A stretch of 64,000 bases of DNA from Agrobacterium rosae. GTDB lineage: Bacteria > Pseudomonadota > Alphaproteobacteria > Rhizobiales > Rhizobiaceae. Under the pieces are notes generated by a model. It had not been told where the DNA came from. It saw nothing but the letters and a program-made list of their open reading frames with translations, and did not search any database. The DNA lies in assembly GCF_002915175.1 (NCBI RefSeq), contig NZ_NXEJ01000011.1:1-64000 (forward strand), written 5' to 3'. Positions 24,427-34,172 of this stretch are shown piece by piece. The number at the start of each line of letters is the position of its first letter. Position 1 is the stretch's first letter. Position numbers and translations under genes: made by a program.

Positions 24427-25794
24427 TTGTGCGTGTCTTTCGTCATTGGCGGGTTCGGTTTTTTGGACAGATTTTCCGGCACGAATAGTTACAACACGCA
24501 GGAGTTGCGTTTTCAGCATCTTCAGTTTATCTGTCGTGTCGCTCTTCCCGTCGGCGTTCTTGTCAGTGGCACATGGTTGCTCGTATTTGCATTAATGCAA
24601 AATTGGGCGCTGCTCTGCATCAGCACACTTTTGTTTGTGGCGATATCTGCCGGATGGTTGATTGCAAGGCGCGGGAATATTCCACAAGGTATGCTGTTGG
24701 CACAGGTTGCGTGCATTGGCTTTATCATATGTTTTTCGCTGGTTTTTGACGTCCATGATAATGCCGTCCCAAGGGTCTCACATCTTTATCTGCTGATCAT
24801 TGCTTTGGCAGGTTTCGTCAATCACCAGCTTGCTCCTAATCGGTTTCAACTGGCCATTATCCTCGTCGCCGTCGCCTGTTTCGTCCTTTTCTCTGCCACC
24901 CCTATGGCATTCAGCTTTGCGACGCCGTTGACGGATGATGTTCGCACGATCACCGCGTGGACCCACGCGGCCGTCGTGACATCTCTTCTGTGTGGTGGGG
25001 TGTTGCTTATCCAGCGTAAGCTCGGTCCTGATAGTATGCTCGCACGAGAGCTTCGCTCGGCCATAGCCAAAGAGCAATTCGAACTCTTCTTCCAGCCGCA
25101 AGTCGACGGCACGGGCCGTCTGATTGGTGCGGAAGCCTTGCTGCGGTGGAAGCATCCACGTCTGGGCTATGTAGCACCGGATAATTTCATACCCGTAGCC
25201 GAACGTGCAGGCCTGATGCCTGAGCTAGGTGGTTGGGTTTTGAAAACTGCTGTCGAAACGCTTTCAGCCTGGCGTCAGGACGCTGCCACTCAAAATCTGG
25301 TTCTTTCCATCAACGTCAGTCCTGATCAGTTCCTGGACGAGAATTTTTTTGAGCACGTGACATCGGCTTTGGAGTCCTCGTCCGTCGACCCACGCTTGCT
25401 TCAGTTGGAACTGACGGAGACGATGTTTGTCACTGATGTCGATGTGCTGGTGAATAAGATGAAAGCTCTACAGCGCAGAGGGATAGGCATCGCCCTTGAT
25501 GATTTCGGAACGGGATACTCGTCTTTGAGCTACCTGCGGCAGCTTCCTCTCCAGCAACTGAAAATCGATCGCAGTTTCGTGCGGGCCATCACGACGGAAC
25601 GCGGAGCGCTTCTGGTGCGCAGCATAGCCCAGATGGGACATGACCTGGGCCTTGAAATCCTGGCCGAAGGTATCGAAACAGACGAGCAGTTTCAGTTTAT
25701 GCTCGAATGCGGCTGCACAACGTTTCAAGGCTATCACTTTGGACGACCCCTGACGCTGGAAGCGTTCCGGGATCGGTTTCTGGTGTTGAATTAG
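24427..25794 (+). CDS. Membrane-bound EAL cyclic-di-GMP phosphodiesterase
   Basis: A 455-residue protein. Residues about 25-195 form some five or six membrane helices (for example WALLCISTLLFVAISAGWLI). Residues about 210-452 are an EAL domain with every catalytic signature: EALLRWKHP (E235), SINVSPDQF, ELTETMF, LDDFGTGYSSL, LKIDRSF and AEGIET. It should hydrolyse c-di-GMP to pGpG at the inner membrane. No GGDEF domain is present. The N-terminus resembles integral membrane sensory modules of alphaproteobacterial EAL proteins. The start is uncertain (TTG 24427 or GTG 24433). It is not in an operon. Confidence 0.88.
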   Translation: MCVSFVIGGFGFLDRFSGTNSYNTQELRFQHLQFICRVALPVGVLVSGTWLLVFALMQNWALLCISTLLFVAISAGWLIARRGNIPQGMLLAQVACIGFIICFSLVFDVHDNAVPRVSHLYLLIIALAGFVNHQLAPNRFQLAIILVAVACFVLFSATPMAFSFATPLTDDVRTITAWTHAAVVTSLLCGGVLLIQRKLGPDSMLARELRSAIAKEQFELFFQPQVDGTGRLIGAEALLRWKHPRLGYVAPDNFIPVAERAGLMPELGGWVLKTAVETLSAWRQDAATQNLVLSINVSPDQFLDENFFEHVTSALESSSVDPRLLQLELTETMFVTDVDVLVNKMKALQRRGIGIALDDFGTGYSSLSYLRQLPLQQLKIDRSFVRAITTERGALLVRSIAQMGHDLGLEILAEGIETDEQFQFMLECGCTTFQGYHFGRPLTLEAFRDRFLVLN

Positions 25795-25846
25795 TATAGC
25801 GCAATACCGGAACTCATATTGAGTGCCATATGGATATTCACAATCA

Positions 25847-26371
25847 TCATGCGCCAACATGGTGATAGGCGCGCTTGTAATACACCAGTGCCTTTGCGGT
25901 TTCGTTTTCGCGGATAGCCTTCACTGAGCAGAACAGAACACGATGAGTGCCGACATCCTGCATGTCGGTAATTGCGCATTCGAACGACACCATAGCGTCA
26001 TCGAGCACGGGGGCACCGGTTGCTCCGTAGTGCCAGTTGGCAGCAGCGAAGCGCTCTTCGACTGATGTCTTGCCGCCAAACAGCGACGACAGTTTTTCAT
26101 GGTCTGCGGTCAACACATTGACGCAAATCGCTTTGTTTTCCATCACAGCATTAAATACAGACGCCGCACGGTTCAGGCACACGAGAAGCGTTGCAGGGCT
26201 GTCGGTCACGCTGCAGACAGCCGTTGCTGCGAAGCCTGCCTTTCCGGCTGGCCCATCCGTTGTGATGATGTTGACGGCAGCGCCCATCTTCGCCATGGCA
26301 TCACGAAAAGCCTGTTGATCGACATCGGCAACGGCACCGATTGGTGCGACGAGATTTGGCATGGTGTTCAT
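25847..26371 (-). CDS. rutF: Flavin reductase, RutF-like
   Basis: A 174-residue NAD(P)H:FMN oxidoreductase of the flavin reductase-like (split barrel) family. Typical segments: [19 protein letters not shown] at about residues 22-40, [20 protein letters not shown] at about 46-65, [15 protein letters not shown], and the C-terminal [11 protein letters not shown]. RutF supplies reduced FMN to the monooxygenase RutA. Here it is the last gene of an ABC transporter-amidase operon, and its likely partner (34388-35470) is in a different, divergently placed operon with the same operator motif. Gene symbol by similarity; another reductase of this family is possible. Confidence 0.78.
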   Translation of the reverse strand: MNTMPNLVAPIGAVADVDQQAFRDAMAKMGAAVNIITTDGPAGKAGFAATAVCSVTDSPATLLVCLNRAASVFNAVMENKAICVNVLTADHEKLSSLFGGKTSVEERFAAANWHYGATGAPVLDDAMVSFECAITDMQDVGTHRVLFCSVKAIRENETAKALVYYKRAYHHVGA

Positions 26372-26415
26372 CGGGACATTCCTTTCCGGCCTCTACGGCG
26401 TGGTGTTTACGACGT

Positions 26416-27834
26416 TCATGCCGCTGATCTGATGGGGGATATGTCGGTAAAAGCAGGTAGGGCCAGCGCCCTTTCCAGACGCAAACCAACGCTGCCGGCC
26501 AGATCTTCCCGCCACGGACGGGCGACGATCTGGAGAGCGATTGGCAAACCTTCACCGGACACGGAGACCGGAACCGTCACCACCGGCAATCCCAGATAAC
26601 TGAAGGGACGTGTGAACGACGTCATCGCGCTCACCACCCTGTTCATCTCCGGACTGGTGCCGACATCCACATCAGCAGATAATGGAGGAACGAACGGCAT
26701 GGTGGGGGCAATCAGCACATCGGCAGATGCAAAGGCTGTGCCCAGAAATTCCTGGAGCATCACGGACCGCAGCTGCAAAGCGCGAAGATAAATTGGTCCC
26801 GGAATGGCGAGAGACTGTGACAAGCGCATGCGGATTTGCGGTCCGTAATCCTCCGGCCTTTGGCGCATCCAGTCGAAGTGCACGGCACCCGCCTCCGTCA
26901 TGGCAACGGCATTGGCGAGGTCTGCCATAGATGAAAGGTCTGGAATGGACGCTTGGGTAATCGTGGCAACGTCAGAAGACAAGGCCGAGACGACCGCCCC
27001 TATGCCCTTTGCCACGTCATCTTCCAGACCTTCGGCGAACATGCCACCAGCAATTCCGATGCGCAGCGATGACAAATCCTCAACCAGCGCTGCGGGATTT
27101 GCGACATCCACGCAGGTCGTGTCGCGGCCGTCCGGGCCTGAAATCAACTCCAACATCAGATAGGCATCCTCGACCGAGCGCGCCAGCGGTCCGACGCAAT
27201 CCTGCGAGAATGACAGCGGCATGGCACCATACCGGCTGACACGCCCCTGCGTCGGTTTGATGCCCACCACACCGCAGCAGGCTGCTGGCAACCGGATGGA
27301 CCCACCGGTGTCGGAACCAAGGGCCGCCAGCACCACGCCGCCGCCGACGGCAGAGCCGGAGCCAGATGATGAGCCGCCGGTGATCCGGGCTGCATCGATA
27401 GGGTTCAGCGCCCGACCGTGGTGAAAATTGTGTCCGGTCGGTCCCATCGCGAATTCGCTCATATTCAATCGCCCGATGGAGAGCGAACCGGCGGTCTGCA
27501 AGCGCTGCATCACAGTTGCGGTGGTAGGGGCGATATGGCCAGCCCGGATTTTCGAGCCGCAGCCGGTCACAAGGCCTGTGCGATCATACATATCCTTGTG
27601 GGCCAGCGGCACGCCGTGCAGTGGACCGACAGTGTGTCCGGATGCCAAAACGGCGTCTGCGGCTTTTGCAGCTTCAAGGGCGGGGCCTTCCTCGATGTCA
27701 ATGAAAGCATTCAGGCGTACGTGACTTGATCTGGCACGGGCAATGGCCACTTCCGTCATCTCGACAGCACTTATCTTTCCGGTGCGGATCGCCTCTGCCG
27801 CCTGTTTCAACGAGGTGGGATGATCTGCGCTCAT
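26416..27834 (-). CDS. Amidase (amidase signature family), AtzE-like
   Basis: A 472-residue serine amidase. The catalytic triad is complete: K80 in PLAHKDM, the GGSSSGSG motif at 153-160, and S179 in SDTGGSIR. ATG 27834 is chosen because it overlaps the stop of the tiny preceding gene by four bases (ATGA), giving a two-gene unit like atzG-atzE. It would hydrolyse an amide, carbamoyl or ureido bond in the cytoplasm. Overlap with a small helper and location in an import operon suggest it acts on the imported compound or the ring-opened product. The exact substrate cannot be deduced. Confidence 0.82.
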   Translation of the reverse strand: MSADHPTSLKQAAEAIRTGKISAVEMTEVAIARARSSHVRLNAFIDIEEGPALEAAKAADAVLASGHTVGPLHGVPLAHKDMYDRTGLVTGCGSKIRAGHIAPTTATVMQRLQTAGSLSIGRLNMSEFAMGPTGHNFHHGRALNPIDAARITGGSSSGSGSAVGGGVVLAALGSDTGGSIRLPAACCGVVGIKPTQGRVSRYGAMPLSFSQDCVGPLARSVEDAYLMLELISGPDGRDTTCVDVANPAALVEDLSSLRIGIAGGMFAEGLEDDVAKGIGAVVSALSSDVATITQASIPDLSSMADLANAVAMTEAGAVHFDWMRQRPEDYGPQIRMRLSQSLAIPGPIYLRALQLRSVMLQEFLGTAFASADVLIAPTMPFVPPLSADVDVGTSPEMNRVVSAMTSFTRPFSYLGLPVVTVPVSVSGEGLPIALQIVARPWREDLAGSVGLRLERALALPAFTDISPIRSAA

Positions 27835-28034
27835 CGCTTGGCCTCCGTTAGCATCAACGCGTCGTAATGCGCCGGCTCGACGTCGAAAAGCGTCGCGTCT
27901 TGGCCATGCCGTGGAGGGGCGATTGTTGCGCTGTCTCGTGCGAGTTCTCCCGTCATCGCCACAAGCTCCGGTTCGACGGCCGGGCGGCCCCAATAGGCTT
28001 GCGCCAGTGCCGCCATGATCTGCTTTTCGTCCAT
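27831..28034 (-). CDS. Tiny amidase partner, AtzG/GatC-like
   Basis: A 67-residue protein. The N-terminal helix (EKQIMAALAQAYWGRP) and the C-terminal extended FDVEPAHYDALMLTEAKR resemble the plan of GatC and AtzG, small proteins that wrap around amidase-signature enzymes and are needed for their stability or activity. Its stop overlaps the amidase start and its own start overlaps the permease stop, so it is fully embedded in the operon. Identification rests on size, plan and coupling, not on a strong sequence motif. Confidence 0.5.
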   Translation of the reverse strand: MDEKQIMAALAQAYWGRPAVEPELVAMTGELARDSATIAPPRHGQDATLFDVEPAHYDALMLTEAKR

Positions 28035-29044
28035 CAGCTGAAATCCTGTGGTTGGCGGTTGCGCACGAGTTGGCTCAGCGACACGGCGATGACCAGTGCT
28101 CCCCCGTAAAACAGATTTTGCACATAGGCATCCGCGCCCAGCATGGTGAGGCCTGTGATGCCGGTGACCAGGAAATAGACTGCGATGACGGCACCGAAGG
28201 CATTGAACCGGCCCGGTGAGATCGTTGTTGCACCGAGAAAGGCTGCGGCGAAGGCGGGAAGGAGCAGATTGAGACCTGAAAGCGGGTCGGCCGAGCCAGT
28301 CATTCCGGCGTAGAGCATGCCGGCAAAGGCCGAGATCAGACCGGAGAGAATGAAGGATGTGGCGCGCACACGGTCCACATTGATACCGTTCAGTCGGGAG
28401 ACTTCACGCCCGCGACCGACGAAAAGCAGCTTGCGTCCTGCAATGGTGAATTCAAGCGCATACCACAGAATGGCAGCCAGGATCATGGCGTAGAAAAAGG
28501 CCAGTGGAATGCCGAACAGCCGGTTGATGATCACCCATTCCACCAGACCCATGGACACGCCGGATATGGTTTGGGAACTGCTGACCCACAGGATCAGCCC
28601 GTTGACGAAGGTGCCGACGCCCAGCGTTACGATCAGCGAATGGATGCGGAAATAAAGCACGAAGAAGGCGTTGACTGCGCCGATGACGATGCCGCTCACA
28701 AGAGCGATGAGGATCACAGGGACGATTGGCCAGCCCAGTTTCACATTGAGAACGGCGATCAACATGCAGCTCATCGTCAGTGTAGAAGCACCCGAAAGGT
28801 CGAAATCACCGGAGGTGAGCGGAATGATGATGGCCAGCGTCAGCACAACGAGAATGGCCTGCGAACCGAACAGGGTGGAGAAACTGCGCCAGCTCAAAAA
28901 GGAATCCGGCATCAGTGCGCCGAAGATGACGATCAGCAGCAGCCACGCGCCAACCAGGGCAAAGCGCTCGCCCTCGGTCTTGAGCGTAAAACGGCTTTTG
29001 GGCGCGGCAAGAGCTTTGGTCGTCGGCATATCAAGCGTCGTCAT
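28034..29044 (-). CDS. ABC transporter permease, ribose (RbsC) family
   Basis: A 336-residue inner-membrane protein with about nine or ten hydrophobic segments. It contains IPLTSGDFDLSGASTLTMSC at about residue 80 and SRLNGINVDRVRATSFILSG at about 220, both typical of CUT2 family permeases. Its partner genes are the double ATPase (four-base ATGA overlap) and the binding protein. CUT2 systems import sugars, autoinducer-2, nucleosides and some heterocycles. In this context a nucleobase- or nucleoside-like compound is plausible. Confidence 0.88.
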   Translation of the reverse strand: MTTLDMPTTKALAAPKSRFTLKTEGERFALVGAWLLLIVIFGALMPDSFLSWRSFSTLFGSQAILVVLTLAIIIPLTSGDFDLSGASTLTMSCMLIAVLNVKLGWPIVPVILIALVSGIVIGAVNAFFVLYFRIHSLIVTLGVGTFVNGLILWVSSSQTISGVSMGLVEWVIINRLFGIPLAFFYAMILAAILWYALEFTIAGRKLLFVGRGREVSRLNGINVDRVRATSFILSGLISAFAGMLYAGMTGSADPLSGLNLLLPAFAAAFLGATTISPGRFNAFGAVIAVYFLVTGITGLTMLGADAYVQNLFYGGALVIAVSLSQLVRNRQPQDFS

Positions 29045-30588
29045 TCTGCGGCCTCCGCGTCGTGGCTATGGAAACAGGCTTCGGTTATCGCCTTGCGGCT
29101 GATATCCGATCCTTTGAGTTCGATCACCGGGCGACCGCGTGAAAAGACGATGATCCGGTCGCAGATCTGTTCAAGCTGCTCATTGTCGGTCGAGGCACAG
29201 AGAATGGCCGTGCCATCGGCCGCCGCCCGGTCCAGCGCCTTGAAAATCTGCTGGCGTGCACCGAAATCGACACCCTGTGTCGGCTCGTCCAGCATCAACA
29301 GTTTCGGTTTGATCTGCAGCCATTTTGCCAGAAGAACCTTCTGCTGGTTGCCGCCGGAAAGCGTGCCGAGCGGCAGGTGCGGATTGTCCGGCCGGACGTC
29401 ATGGATCTGTGCGAGACGGGCCGCCTCGCGGGTCATGCCCGGCCGGTCGAGCCCATAGGGTTTCAGCAAGGTGTCCAGCACGGGAAACGTTATGTTGTCG
29501 GTGACCGAAAGCGAACCCACACCGGCTGCGCCCAGCCGGTCGCCGGGCAGGAAGGCGATGCCCATCTGCTGAGCGGCAAATGGTGTCATCGCATCGATCC
29601 TGACGGTTTTTCCTCCCAGCGAAATTTCACCGGTGCCGCGTTTTGCGCCGTAAAGCAAATAGGGAAGGGCGGCGAAACCCGAGCCGATGAGGCCGGTTAC
29701 CCCCAGCGTTTCACCCTCGCGGATGTCGAAATCGAAGGGTGCAGCGCCGCCATGCGACAGACCGCGGACGCTGACTGCCGCAGGCACTCCGCTGCTTGCC
29801 ATCCGCGTTTTCTCGAAGGCATCGATCCTTGACCCAACGATCGTATCGAGGATGGACTGGCGCGCGGAGCTGCGCGTGTCGAGAATATCCACAAGCTCGC
29901 CATCCCGCAGCACGGCCACGCGGTCGGTAATGTCACGCACCTCGTCTATGTCATGGGTCACGATGACGACGGATGCGCCGGTCTTCACGATGGAGCGGAT
30001 GAGAGCAAACAGGCGCTGGACATCGGCTGCGGGCAGAAACGGCGTCGGTTCATCCAGAACCAGTATGCCTTCACCGCCGTAACCCGCATCCGATGCCCGA
30101 AGGTCTTCAAAGGCACGGATGATGGCGACGAAGGCCCGTTCCACCGGTGGGAGGTCGGCGACACTGCGGAAAGGGTCTATCGACAGGTCAAATTCGGCAA
30201 ACAGCTTCGAAATTGCTGCCGCTTCCCGTCGCCAGTTGACGAACCAGGGCGTTTTCTGCCCAAGGGCCGTTACCCGCATATTCTCTAGCACGGTCAGAGA
30301 CGGCACGAGGCCGAGATGCTGGTGAACGAAGGCGACGCCGCGCTTCTTGATCTCCATCGGATCGAGCGGCAAGGTCATTTTCTGACCCCAGAGCACAATT
30401 TCGCTGCCGGGTTCCGGCTGGTGGAAGCCAGCCAGAACCTTGATCATCGTGGATTTGCCGGACCCGTTCTGGCCGAGAAGCCCGAAGACTTCACCGCGCC
30501 TGATCGACAGTGATACGCCCTTGAGAGCATCATAGCTGCCGAACCGCATGCGGATGTTCTTCATGGTGAGCACGGCATTATCGGTCAT
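29041..30588 (-). CDS. ABC transporter ATPase with two nucleotide-binding domains (RbsA family)
   Basis: A 515-residue tandem ATPase. Domain 1 has GLLGQNGSGKSTMIK (Walker A at about residues 36-45) and GILVLDEPTPFL (Walker B). Its signature region SDAGYG/PPVERAF is degenerate. Domain 2 has the degenerate P-loop GVTGLIGSGFAALPYLLYGA and an intact signature LSGGNQQKVLLAKWL with LLMLDEPTQGVD. This asymmetric arrangement is normal for CUT2 ATPases. It energises the permease 28034-29044. Confidence 0.9.
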   Translation of the reverse strand: MTDNAVLTMKNIRMRFGSYDALKGVSLSIRRGEVFGLLGQNGSGKSTMIKVLAGFHQPEPGSEIVLWGQKMTLPLDPMEIKKRGVAFVHQHLGLVPSLTVLENMRVTALGQKTPWFVNWRREAAAISKLFAEFDLSIDPFRSVADLPPVERAFVAIIRAFEDLRASDAGYGGEGILVLDEPTPFLPAADVQRLFALIRSIVKTGASVVIVTHDIDEVRDITDRVAVLRDGELVDILDTRSSARQSILDTIVGSRIDAFEKTRMASSGVPAAVSVRGLSHGGAAPFDFDIREGETLGVTGLIGSGFAALPYLLYGAKRGTGEISLGGKTVRIDAMTPFAAQQMGIAFLPGDRLGAAGVGSLSVTDNITFPVLDTLLKPYGLDRPGMTREAARLAQIHDVRPDNPHLPLGTLSGGNQQKVLLAKWLQIKPKLLMLDEPTQGVDFGARQQIFKALDRAAADGTAILCASTDNEQLEQICDRIIVFSRGRPVIELKGSDISRKAITEACFHSHDAEAAE

Positions 30589-30617
30589 GATGCGGCTCCT
30601 GCTTTCTCAGCCCTGGC

Positions 30618-31718
30618 TTACTTGAGCATCCACAACTTACGGAAACCATCGAGATGGGCATCGCCATAGCCGTCATTGAAGTTGGCAGGCGTGCCGGCGG
30701 TTGCGATATTGCTTTCATCGAAGACCAGCAGCGGCACGTTCAGCTTCGCCACTTCCGGCTTGCCACACAGCATGCGCATGATGTTGTCGATGGCCGCATA
30801 ACCGGCCCAGCCAAGGCTCTCACCAATATCCATCTGCACCTGGCCTGTCCGCACCATGTCCAGAACAAAGGGTGTGCCGTTGAAGGAAGCAACTTTGACG
30901 CTGCCTTCCGATCCGGTTATGCGCATGGCCGGAATGACGAACTGCGACATGGAGTCGTAGATCGGCAGGATGTAGTTGATCGATGGGTCTGCAAGCAGCG
31001 CGGACTGCGTACCGGACTGGATTTTCGTGGCCCATTCCGACACCGGAACGTCGAGGTGCTTCACCTTGCAGTCTGCGCACAGGGCGGCCAGTTCGTCCTG
31101 AATGGATTTGACGAAGGGGATTGAGGGCAAAACGTCGGACGAGCCGATGACTAGAACGTTGGGCTTTCCTTCTGTCTGGACATAGGCCCAGGCCGCGAGC
31201 AGTTTTCCAGCGCCGGTAAAGTCTACCTTGCCGGAGTAATCGACGCTATCGACGGTTTTCTGCGTCACGTCGTAGAAATGGGATGTCGAAACTTTCAGTC
31301 CGGCAGCGCGTGCTTCGCCCAGTTGGGGACCGAGAACCTCCGGGTTCAAGCCGCCGGCAAGATCGAGAGCAGAATACTTCTGGGTGATCGCCTGGGAAAT
31401 GCCCTGCACCCACTGGTCGATCTTCAGTTGGTTGTCCCAGGTCGTGTAGGTGAAGCCAACCTCCTTGGCCGCCTCCGACATCGCCTTTTGCAATTCGACA
31501 TTGAAGGGGATGGTCATGGAGATGGGAATCGACAGGACCTTCTTGTCCGCCATGCAGGCCTTGGCGTCGAAGGGTTCGCCCGGGGGTGTGAAGACCGGCA
31601 TGGCGCGGTGTTGTTCAATGATCGCCTTGGCGTCTGCCATGGGATCTGCGGCGGCCGTGTTGGAAGCGGCCAGCACAGCGCAGGTGGCCAAAAATGAACT
31701 GACGAAAAGCAGGCGCAT
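30618..31718 (-). CDS. Periplasmic binding protein of the ribose-type ABC importer
   Basis: A 366-residue type I periplasmic binding protein. It has a signal peptide of about 24 residues (MRLLFVSSFLATCAVLAASN, cleavage near TAAA-DP). The mature part has the two-lobed sugar-binding order (KVLSIPISMTIPFNVELQKA, then VLVIGSSDVLPSIPFVKSIQ). ATG 31718 is preferred to 31727 because gagggg lies ten bases upstream. First gene of the operon 31718-25847. Two copies of the TGTACGTACA-type operator lie in its upstream region. Confidence 0.85.
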   Translation of the reverse strand: MRLLFVSSFLATCAVLAASNTAAADPMADAKAIIEQHRAMPVFTPPGEPFDAKACMADKKVLSIPISMTIPFNVELQKAMSEAAKEVGFTYTTWDNQLKIDQWVQGISQAITQKYSALDLAGGLNPEVLGPQLGEARAAGLKVSTSHFYDVTQKTVDSVDYSGKVDFTGAGKLLAAWAYVQTEGKPNVLVIGSSDVLPSIPFVKSIQDELAALCADCKVKHLDVPVSEWATKIQSGTQSALLADPSINYILPIYDSMSQFVIPAMRITGSEGSVKVASFNGTPFVLDMVRTGQVQMDIGESLGWAGYAAIDNIMRMLCGKPEVAKLNVPLLVFDESNIATAGTPANFNDGYGDAHLDGFRKLWMLK

Positions 31719-32000
31719 GATCAACATTCCCCTCTGTGATCCCGTGTCTCCGGGTCTCTTTTGAAGTGGCTCTAAGGAGCCGCCTTGAGGTAATGTACGT
31801 ACATATTCAAGCTATCGTCAATCGACTTTTGCCTATTTTTTTGCGCTGCACATTTATGCGGCGATTGCTAAAAACCCTGCCACAGCAGAGCTTGAATTAT
31901 GGTCAGTGGCCGATTGTCGCCGCCCCTGCCATAGGCACGCAAGCGCTTGCGTCCCCGTGCGGCGGCGGGACGCCAAGCCCTTATGTCGGTACATATGAGG
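31719..32000 (-). promoter_or_regulatory. Promoter region of the importer-amidase-rutF operon
   Basis: The 280 bases between the binding protein gene and the MFS stop contain no gene. They include ATGTACGTACAT, a perfect 12-bp palindrome (31793-31804), and ATGTCGGTACAT (31983-31994). The same motif precedes the MFS and RutA-like genes. A HutC-type GntR encoded at 33402 is the best candidate to bind it. Confidence 0.5.
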
Positions 32001-33227
32001 CTATATGTGACGGCTGATGACGTGGGCTCGCCAAGCGATGATCATGCCCGCGAAGCCGAACAAAGAGAAGATCAGGAAGCTGGCACCATAATGTCCGGTC
32101 AGTGCGTAGAGACCGGCAAAGGAGGATGGCCCAACGATCACGCCGATGAAGGTGTAGACCAGCACGCCCCCAGTGGTCGCGCCCACCCGTCCCTCGGGAG
32201 AATTGTGAGCGACTTCGGCGAGCAGTACCCCGTTCCAGCCAATGGTGACGGCACCCATGGCGACGAACAGCGCGACCTGCGCCGCTGTCGGCAAATACGG
32301 CAGCCAATATAGCAGGATATAGCCCAGGCCGCCGAGCAGTCCGAGAAGCGACAGGGTGATATAGCCGCCGCCGATCCGGTCGGCGATGACGCCCCAGAAG
32401 ATACGGCCCAGCGCGCCTGCAAGCTGCATGGCGGCGGCAACGGAGCCGGCAGCGAGAAGCGACCAGCCGGCATCATGCACGAGCGTGACCACGGCAAAGG
32501 CGGAGACGGACAATTGCATGGCCGAATAGGCAAAGCCAAGACAGCTCAAAGCCCGAAGGCGCGGATTTCGCCAGATCGTGGATTGCTCATTGATCAATCC
32601 CCGCAGAATGGATGGCACCTGAGCTGTGATTTTCGGTTCCGCTGCATGGGTCATTGCCAAAAGCCCCATTGTCAAAAGTGGGGCCAGCGCGCCGATGAGC
32701 AATGCAATATGCCAATCGACAAAGCGCGACAGAAATGGAAAGGCGAAACTGGCCAGGATTCCACCGAGGGGGACGCCGGACTGTTTCAGTGAAAAGACGA
32801 TGTTGCGCCTGTTCTGGGGCGTCACGCGGCTCAACATCTCCGACGATGCCGGATTGTTCAGCCCGTAACCGATGCCGATGAGAAGCGATGCCAGAATGAT
32901 CAGTGCGATATTGGCAGTCGCGATACCGGCGAAGCCTATCACAAAACATAGAAGAGCAGCTTGTTCGATGCGGATGGGCCCGAAGCGTTGCACGAGCGTT
33001 CCAGCAACAGCGGAGGAAAACATGCCAGACGCATAGATCAGGCTGATCTGGTAGCCTATCCAGTATGCGCCGATGTCGAGATCTGCTGCAACGGTCGGTG
33101 CAATAGCTGTGAGTGCTAGCACGCTTGCGGTTGCCACGATCTGGATGAGGGTGGCTGCCACCAGCGTCTGAACAAGCGAAGAGGCATGGCGTGCTGGTGG
33201 GGCCTCTTCGGCGACTAAGTCCGACAT
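32001..33227 (-). CDS. MFS transporter
   Basis: A 408-residue, 12-helix major facilitator superfamily permease. The open frame extends far upstream, but ATG 33227 begins the recognisable protein (MSDLVAEEAPPARHASSLVQ, followed by TM1). The cytoplasmic loop motif between helices 2 and 3 appears as LVQRFGPIR. GRIFWGVIADRIGG is the second copy, between helices 8 and 9. It may import an organic acid or nitrogen compound. An operator-like motif 33262-33273 lies 35 bases before the start. Confidence 0.8.
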   Translation of the reverse strand: MSDLVAEEAPPARHASSLVQTLVAATLIQIVATASVLALTAIAPTVAADLDIGAYWIGYQISLIYASGMFSSAVAGTLVQRFGPIRIEQAALLCFVIGFAGIATANIALIILASLLIGIGYGLNNPASSEMLSRVTPQNRRNIVFSLKQSGVPLGGILASFAFPFLSRFVDWHIALLIGALAPLLTMGLLAMTHAAEPKITAQVPSILRGLINEQSTIWRNPRLRALSCLGFAYSAMQLSVSAFAVVTLVHDAGWSLLAAGSVAAAMQLAGALGRIFWGVIADRIGGGYITLSLLGLLGGLGYILLYWLPYLPTAAQVALFVAMGAVTIGWNGVLLAEVAHNSPEGRVGATTGGVLVYTFIGVIVGPSSFAGLYALTGHYGASFLIFSLFGFAGMIIAWRAHVISRHI

Positions 33228-33261
33228 GCGTCTCGGTATCCTGGAATCTATCAACTGGTAT

Positions 33262-33273
33262 ATGTACGTACTA
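33262..33273 (-). promoter_or_regulatory. Operator-like motif before the MFS gene
   Basis: On the minus strand this is TAGTACGTACAT, 11 of 12 bases identical to 34338-34349 before the RutA-like gene. It lies in the gap between the divergent MFS and GntR genes. Confidence 0.5.
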
Positions 33274-33401
33274 ATTGATTTAAAATCGTATCGCAAGCGG
33301 CATGGGCCTGCTTTGCAGCTCTCCCGGATTTTGTTTGCCTTTCCGTTTGAAAGAGAGTTGAAACGTGCTCCATAAGAAGGTGGCAATGCACGCCGAAACA
33401 G

Positions 33402-34172
33402 GTGGGGATGGGCTTGGACCAAAAAGGCACTGATTGGAAGCCGGAGCTCGAAACGGCACCGCTTTATCTGCAGGTTGCTCATCATCTGGAAAGCCGCATC
33501 AACAAGGGCGATTATCCGGTCGGAACTTTGCTGCCGACGGAGAACGAGATTGCCATCGCTTTGGGCGTCAGCCGCCAGACCGTGCGGCAGGCCATTGGCA
33601 CGCTGCGCAGCAAGGGTCGGCTTTCCGCGCGCAAAGGCGTTGGCACACGCGTCGAGGCTGGCTTCGATCCCGAGCGAAAGCGCTTCATAGCGCACTCCCG
33701 CTCCGAGCTGTTTGAGATCGCTGCGGAGACGGAATTCGTCATCGACACCAAGGAGGAAATCTCGGCGCAGGGCAAGCTTGCTGTCGAGTTGGGGTGTCGT
33801 CCGGGCCGTAGGTTCATTCACATGGCTGGCATCCGCTACTCCGGTGATCGCAGCCGCGCCTTTTCCTGGAACGAGGTGTATGTCGATTCCAAACTTGCCG
33901 CAGCGGTTAAGGATATCACCGTCGCCCGCAGTGCGATCTTTCACTATATTGAGCAGTTCACCGGCGAAAAAATCCAGGAAATTCAGCAGGATATTAAGCC
34001 GATGATGCTTGATGACGTGACGGCTGCGAAGCTGGGCGTCAAGGCGGGTGATCTGGCGCTTGTCGTCACGCGCCGCTATTACGGTTCCGGGCGGCGTCTG
34101 TTGGAGTATGCGTTCCAGGTCCTGCCAGCCGAGCGCTTCACATTCACCACCACGCTTCGCGCCGAGAGCTGA
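33402..34172 (+). CDS. GntR-family regulator, HutC subfamily
   Basis: A 256-residue repressor. The N-terminal winged helix spans about residues 20-85, with recognition region TENEIAIALGVSRQTVRQAI. The C-terminal UTRA ligand-binding domain (residues about 100-250) includes RRFIHMAGIRYSGDR and ALVVTRRYYGSGRRLLEYAF. UTRA regulators sense small molecules of the pathway they control. Divergent from the MFS gene and upstream of rutA. Start GTG 33402 or ATG 33408. It probably controls the importer, MFS and monooxygenase operons through TAGTACGTACAT-like sites. Confidence 0.85.
   Translation: MGMGLDQKGTDWKPELETAPLYLQVAHHLESRINKGDYPVGTLLPTENEIAIALGVSRQTVRQAIGTLRSKGRLSARKGVGTRVEAGFDPERKRFIAHSRSELFEIAAETEFVIDTKEEISAQGKLAVELGCRPGRRFIHMAGIRYSGDRSRAFSWNEVYVDSKLAAAVKDITVARSAIFHYIEQFTGEKIQEIQQDIKPMMLDDVTAAKLGVKAGDLALVVTRRYYGSGRRLLEYAFQVLPAERFTFTTTLRAES

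Noticed and set aside
24427..25794. Dual GGDEF-EAL protein
   Set aside because: Only membrane helices precede the EAL domain; no GGDEF signature is seen.
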